A DNA stretch of 5,602 nucleotides from Cyanobacteria bacterium UBA11153 (lineage in GTDB: Bacteria > Cyanobacteriota > Cyanobacteriia > Cyanobacteriales > Coleofasciculaceae), in contig DOIX01000034.1 of the NCBI GenBank assembly GCA_003511885.1, forward strand, positions 1 to 5,602, read 5' to 3'. Made by a program: the position numbers and the translations under genes. The notes under the pieces were generated by a model that searched no databases, had not been told where the DNA came from, and was given only the letters and a program-made list of their open reading frames with translations. Every line of letters starts with the position of its first letter. Positions within the stretch are counted from its first letter, which is position 1. Shown here one piece after another: positions 5,381 through 5,602 of this stretch.

Positions 5381-5426
5381 TTCACACCAATCAATTTCCA
5401 AGATTTTCATAGCTGGTAAAAGTATA

Positions 5427-5472
5427 GTCATCTATGACAAGACATGGGAGGCGTGAAACCCTCCCCTTTCAC
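5427..5472 (-). ncRNA. Candidate TnpB guide RNA scaffold portion
   Basis: On the minus strand GTGAAA (5467-5472), GGGAGG (5460-5465), TTTCAC (5453-5458) and CCTCCC (5446-5451) follow one another with single-base gaps. The first can pair with the third and the second with the fourth, which is the order of an H-type pseudoknot. The one-base loops make simultaneous full pairing sterically tight, so partial or alternating stems are likelier. GTCAT-AG-ATGAC (5427-5438) forms another small stem over the stop codon. Guide RNAs of TnpB are known to overlap the 3' end of the gene and to use a pseudoknot. The true boundaries, and the guide segment further downstream, are not defined here. Confidence 0.5.
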
Positions 5473-5602
5473 TTTTACTTTGAGCGGATTAACCACGGGC
5501 TGAACTACGCAGCTCTCTATCCCATTGCTTAAGGCTTTTGGGAGTGCTTTTCTCATGATATTGTAAGACCCATTCACATCAGCATTAATTAACAAACCAT
5601 CT
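5428..5602 (-). CDS. tnpB: TnpB RNA-guided nuclease, C-terminal end (partial)
   Basis: The last 57 codons of a transposon-encoded TnpB (IS200/IS605 or IS1341 type) are present; the rest lies beyond the window edge. The fragment starts DGLLINADVNGSYNIMRKAL, the RuvC III motif of the nuclease, in which the Asp encoded at 5578-5580 is the third catalytic carboxylate. The tail includes GIESCVVQPVVNPLKVKVKG and GEGFTPPM, typical of TnpB ends, with the stop TGA at 5428-5430. TnpB cleaves DNA guided by an RNA made from the 3' end of its own gene and the adjacent element end, and helps keep the element in place. The visible part has no frameshift and its catalytic residue is intact. The remaining catalytic residues, the zinc finger and any tnpA cannot be seen. 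Confidence 0.92.
   Translation of the reverse strand, partial: DGLLINADVNGSYNIMRKALPKALSNGIESCVVQPVVNPLKVKVKGEGFTPPMSCHR

Noticed and set aside
5421..5427. -10 box TATACT for the MBL gene
   Set aside because: No acceptable -35 element lies 16-18 bp upstream; the nearest TTGTCA is only 8 bp away.

Overview
The window most likely comes from a cyanobacterium, probably a filamentous one. The evidence is two full HIP1 octamers (GCGATCGC at 2078-2085 and 4753-4760) with several partial ones, heptameric short tandem repeats between genes, a LabA-like NYN protein, and a TpsB-type outer-membrane transporter with a long proline-rich linker. Every recognisable gene is on the minus strand, so transcription runs from position 5602 towards position 1.

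In transcription order, the first gene is the last 57 codons of an IS200/IS605-type tnpB (RNA-guided nuclease), cut by the window edge. Its 3' end carries strong nested inverted repeats, as expected where a TnpB guide RNA scaffold overlaps its gene. Only 79 bp downstream is a metallo-beta-lactamase-fold protein (4437-5348) that keeps the family's sequence landmarks but appears to have lost several metal ligands. A 427-bp gap without genes follows, dominated by palindromes, including a 58-bp imperfect inverted repeat. Then come a TpsB/ShlB-FhaC-type outer-membrane secretion protein (1970-4009) and, 7 nt later, a two-domain rhodanese of the 3-mercaptopyruvate sulfurtransferase type (1138-1962); these two look like one transcription unit. 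A second gap (578-1137) holds hairpins, a perfect 15-bp palindrome, a heptamer array and possibly a broken reading frame. The last gene is a LabA-like NYN-domain protein (74-577), bracketed by inverted copies of a 20-bp repeat.

The genes do not form one obvious pathway. The points most worth a second look are the apparently metal-depleted MBL protein, its position directly behind a tnpB 3' end with guide-RNA-like structure, and the tight pairing of an outer-membrane transporter with a sulfurtransferase. No CRISPR array, tRNA, rRNA or TpsA partner was seen. I did not find a clearly new multi-gene system here.
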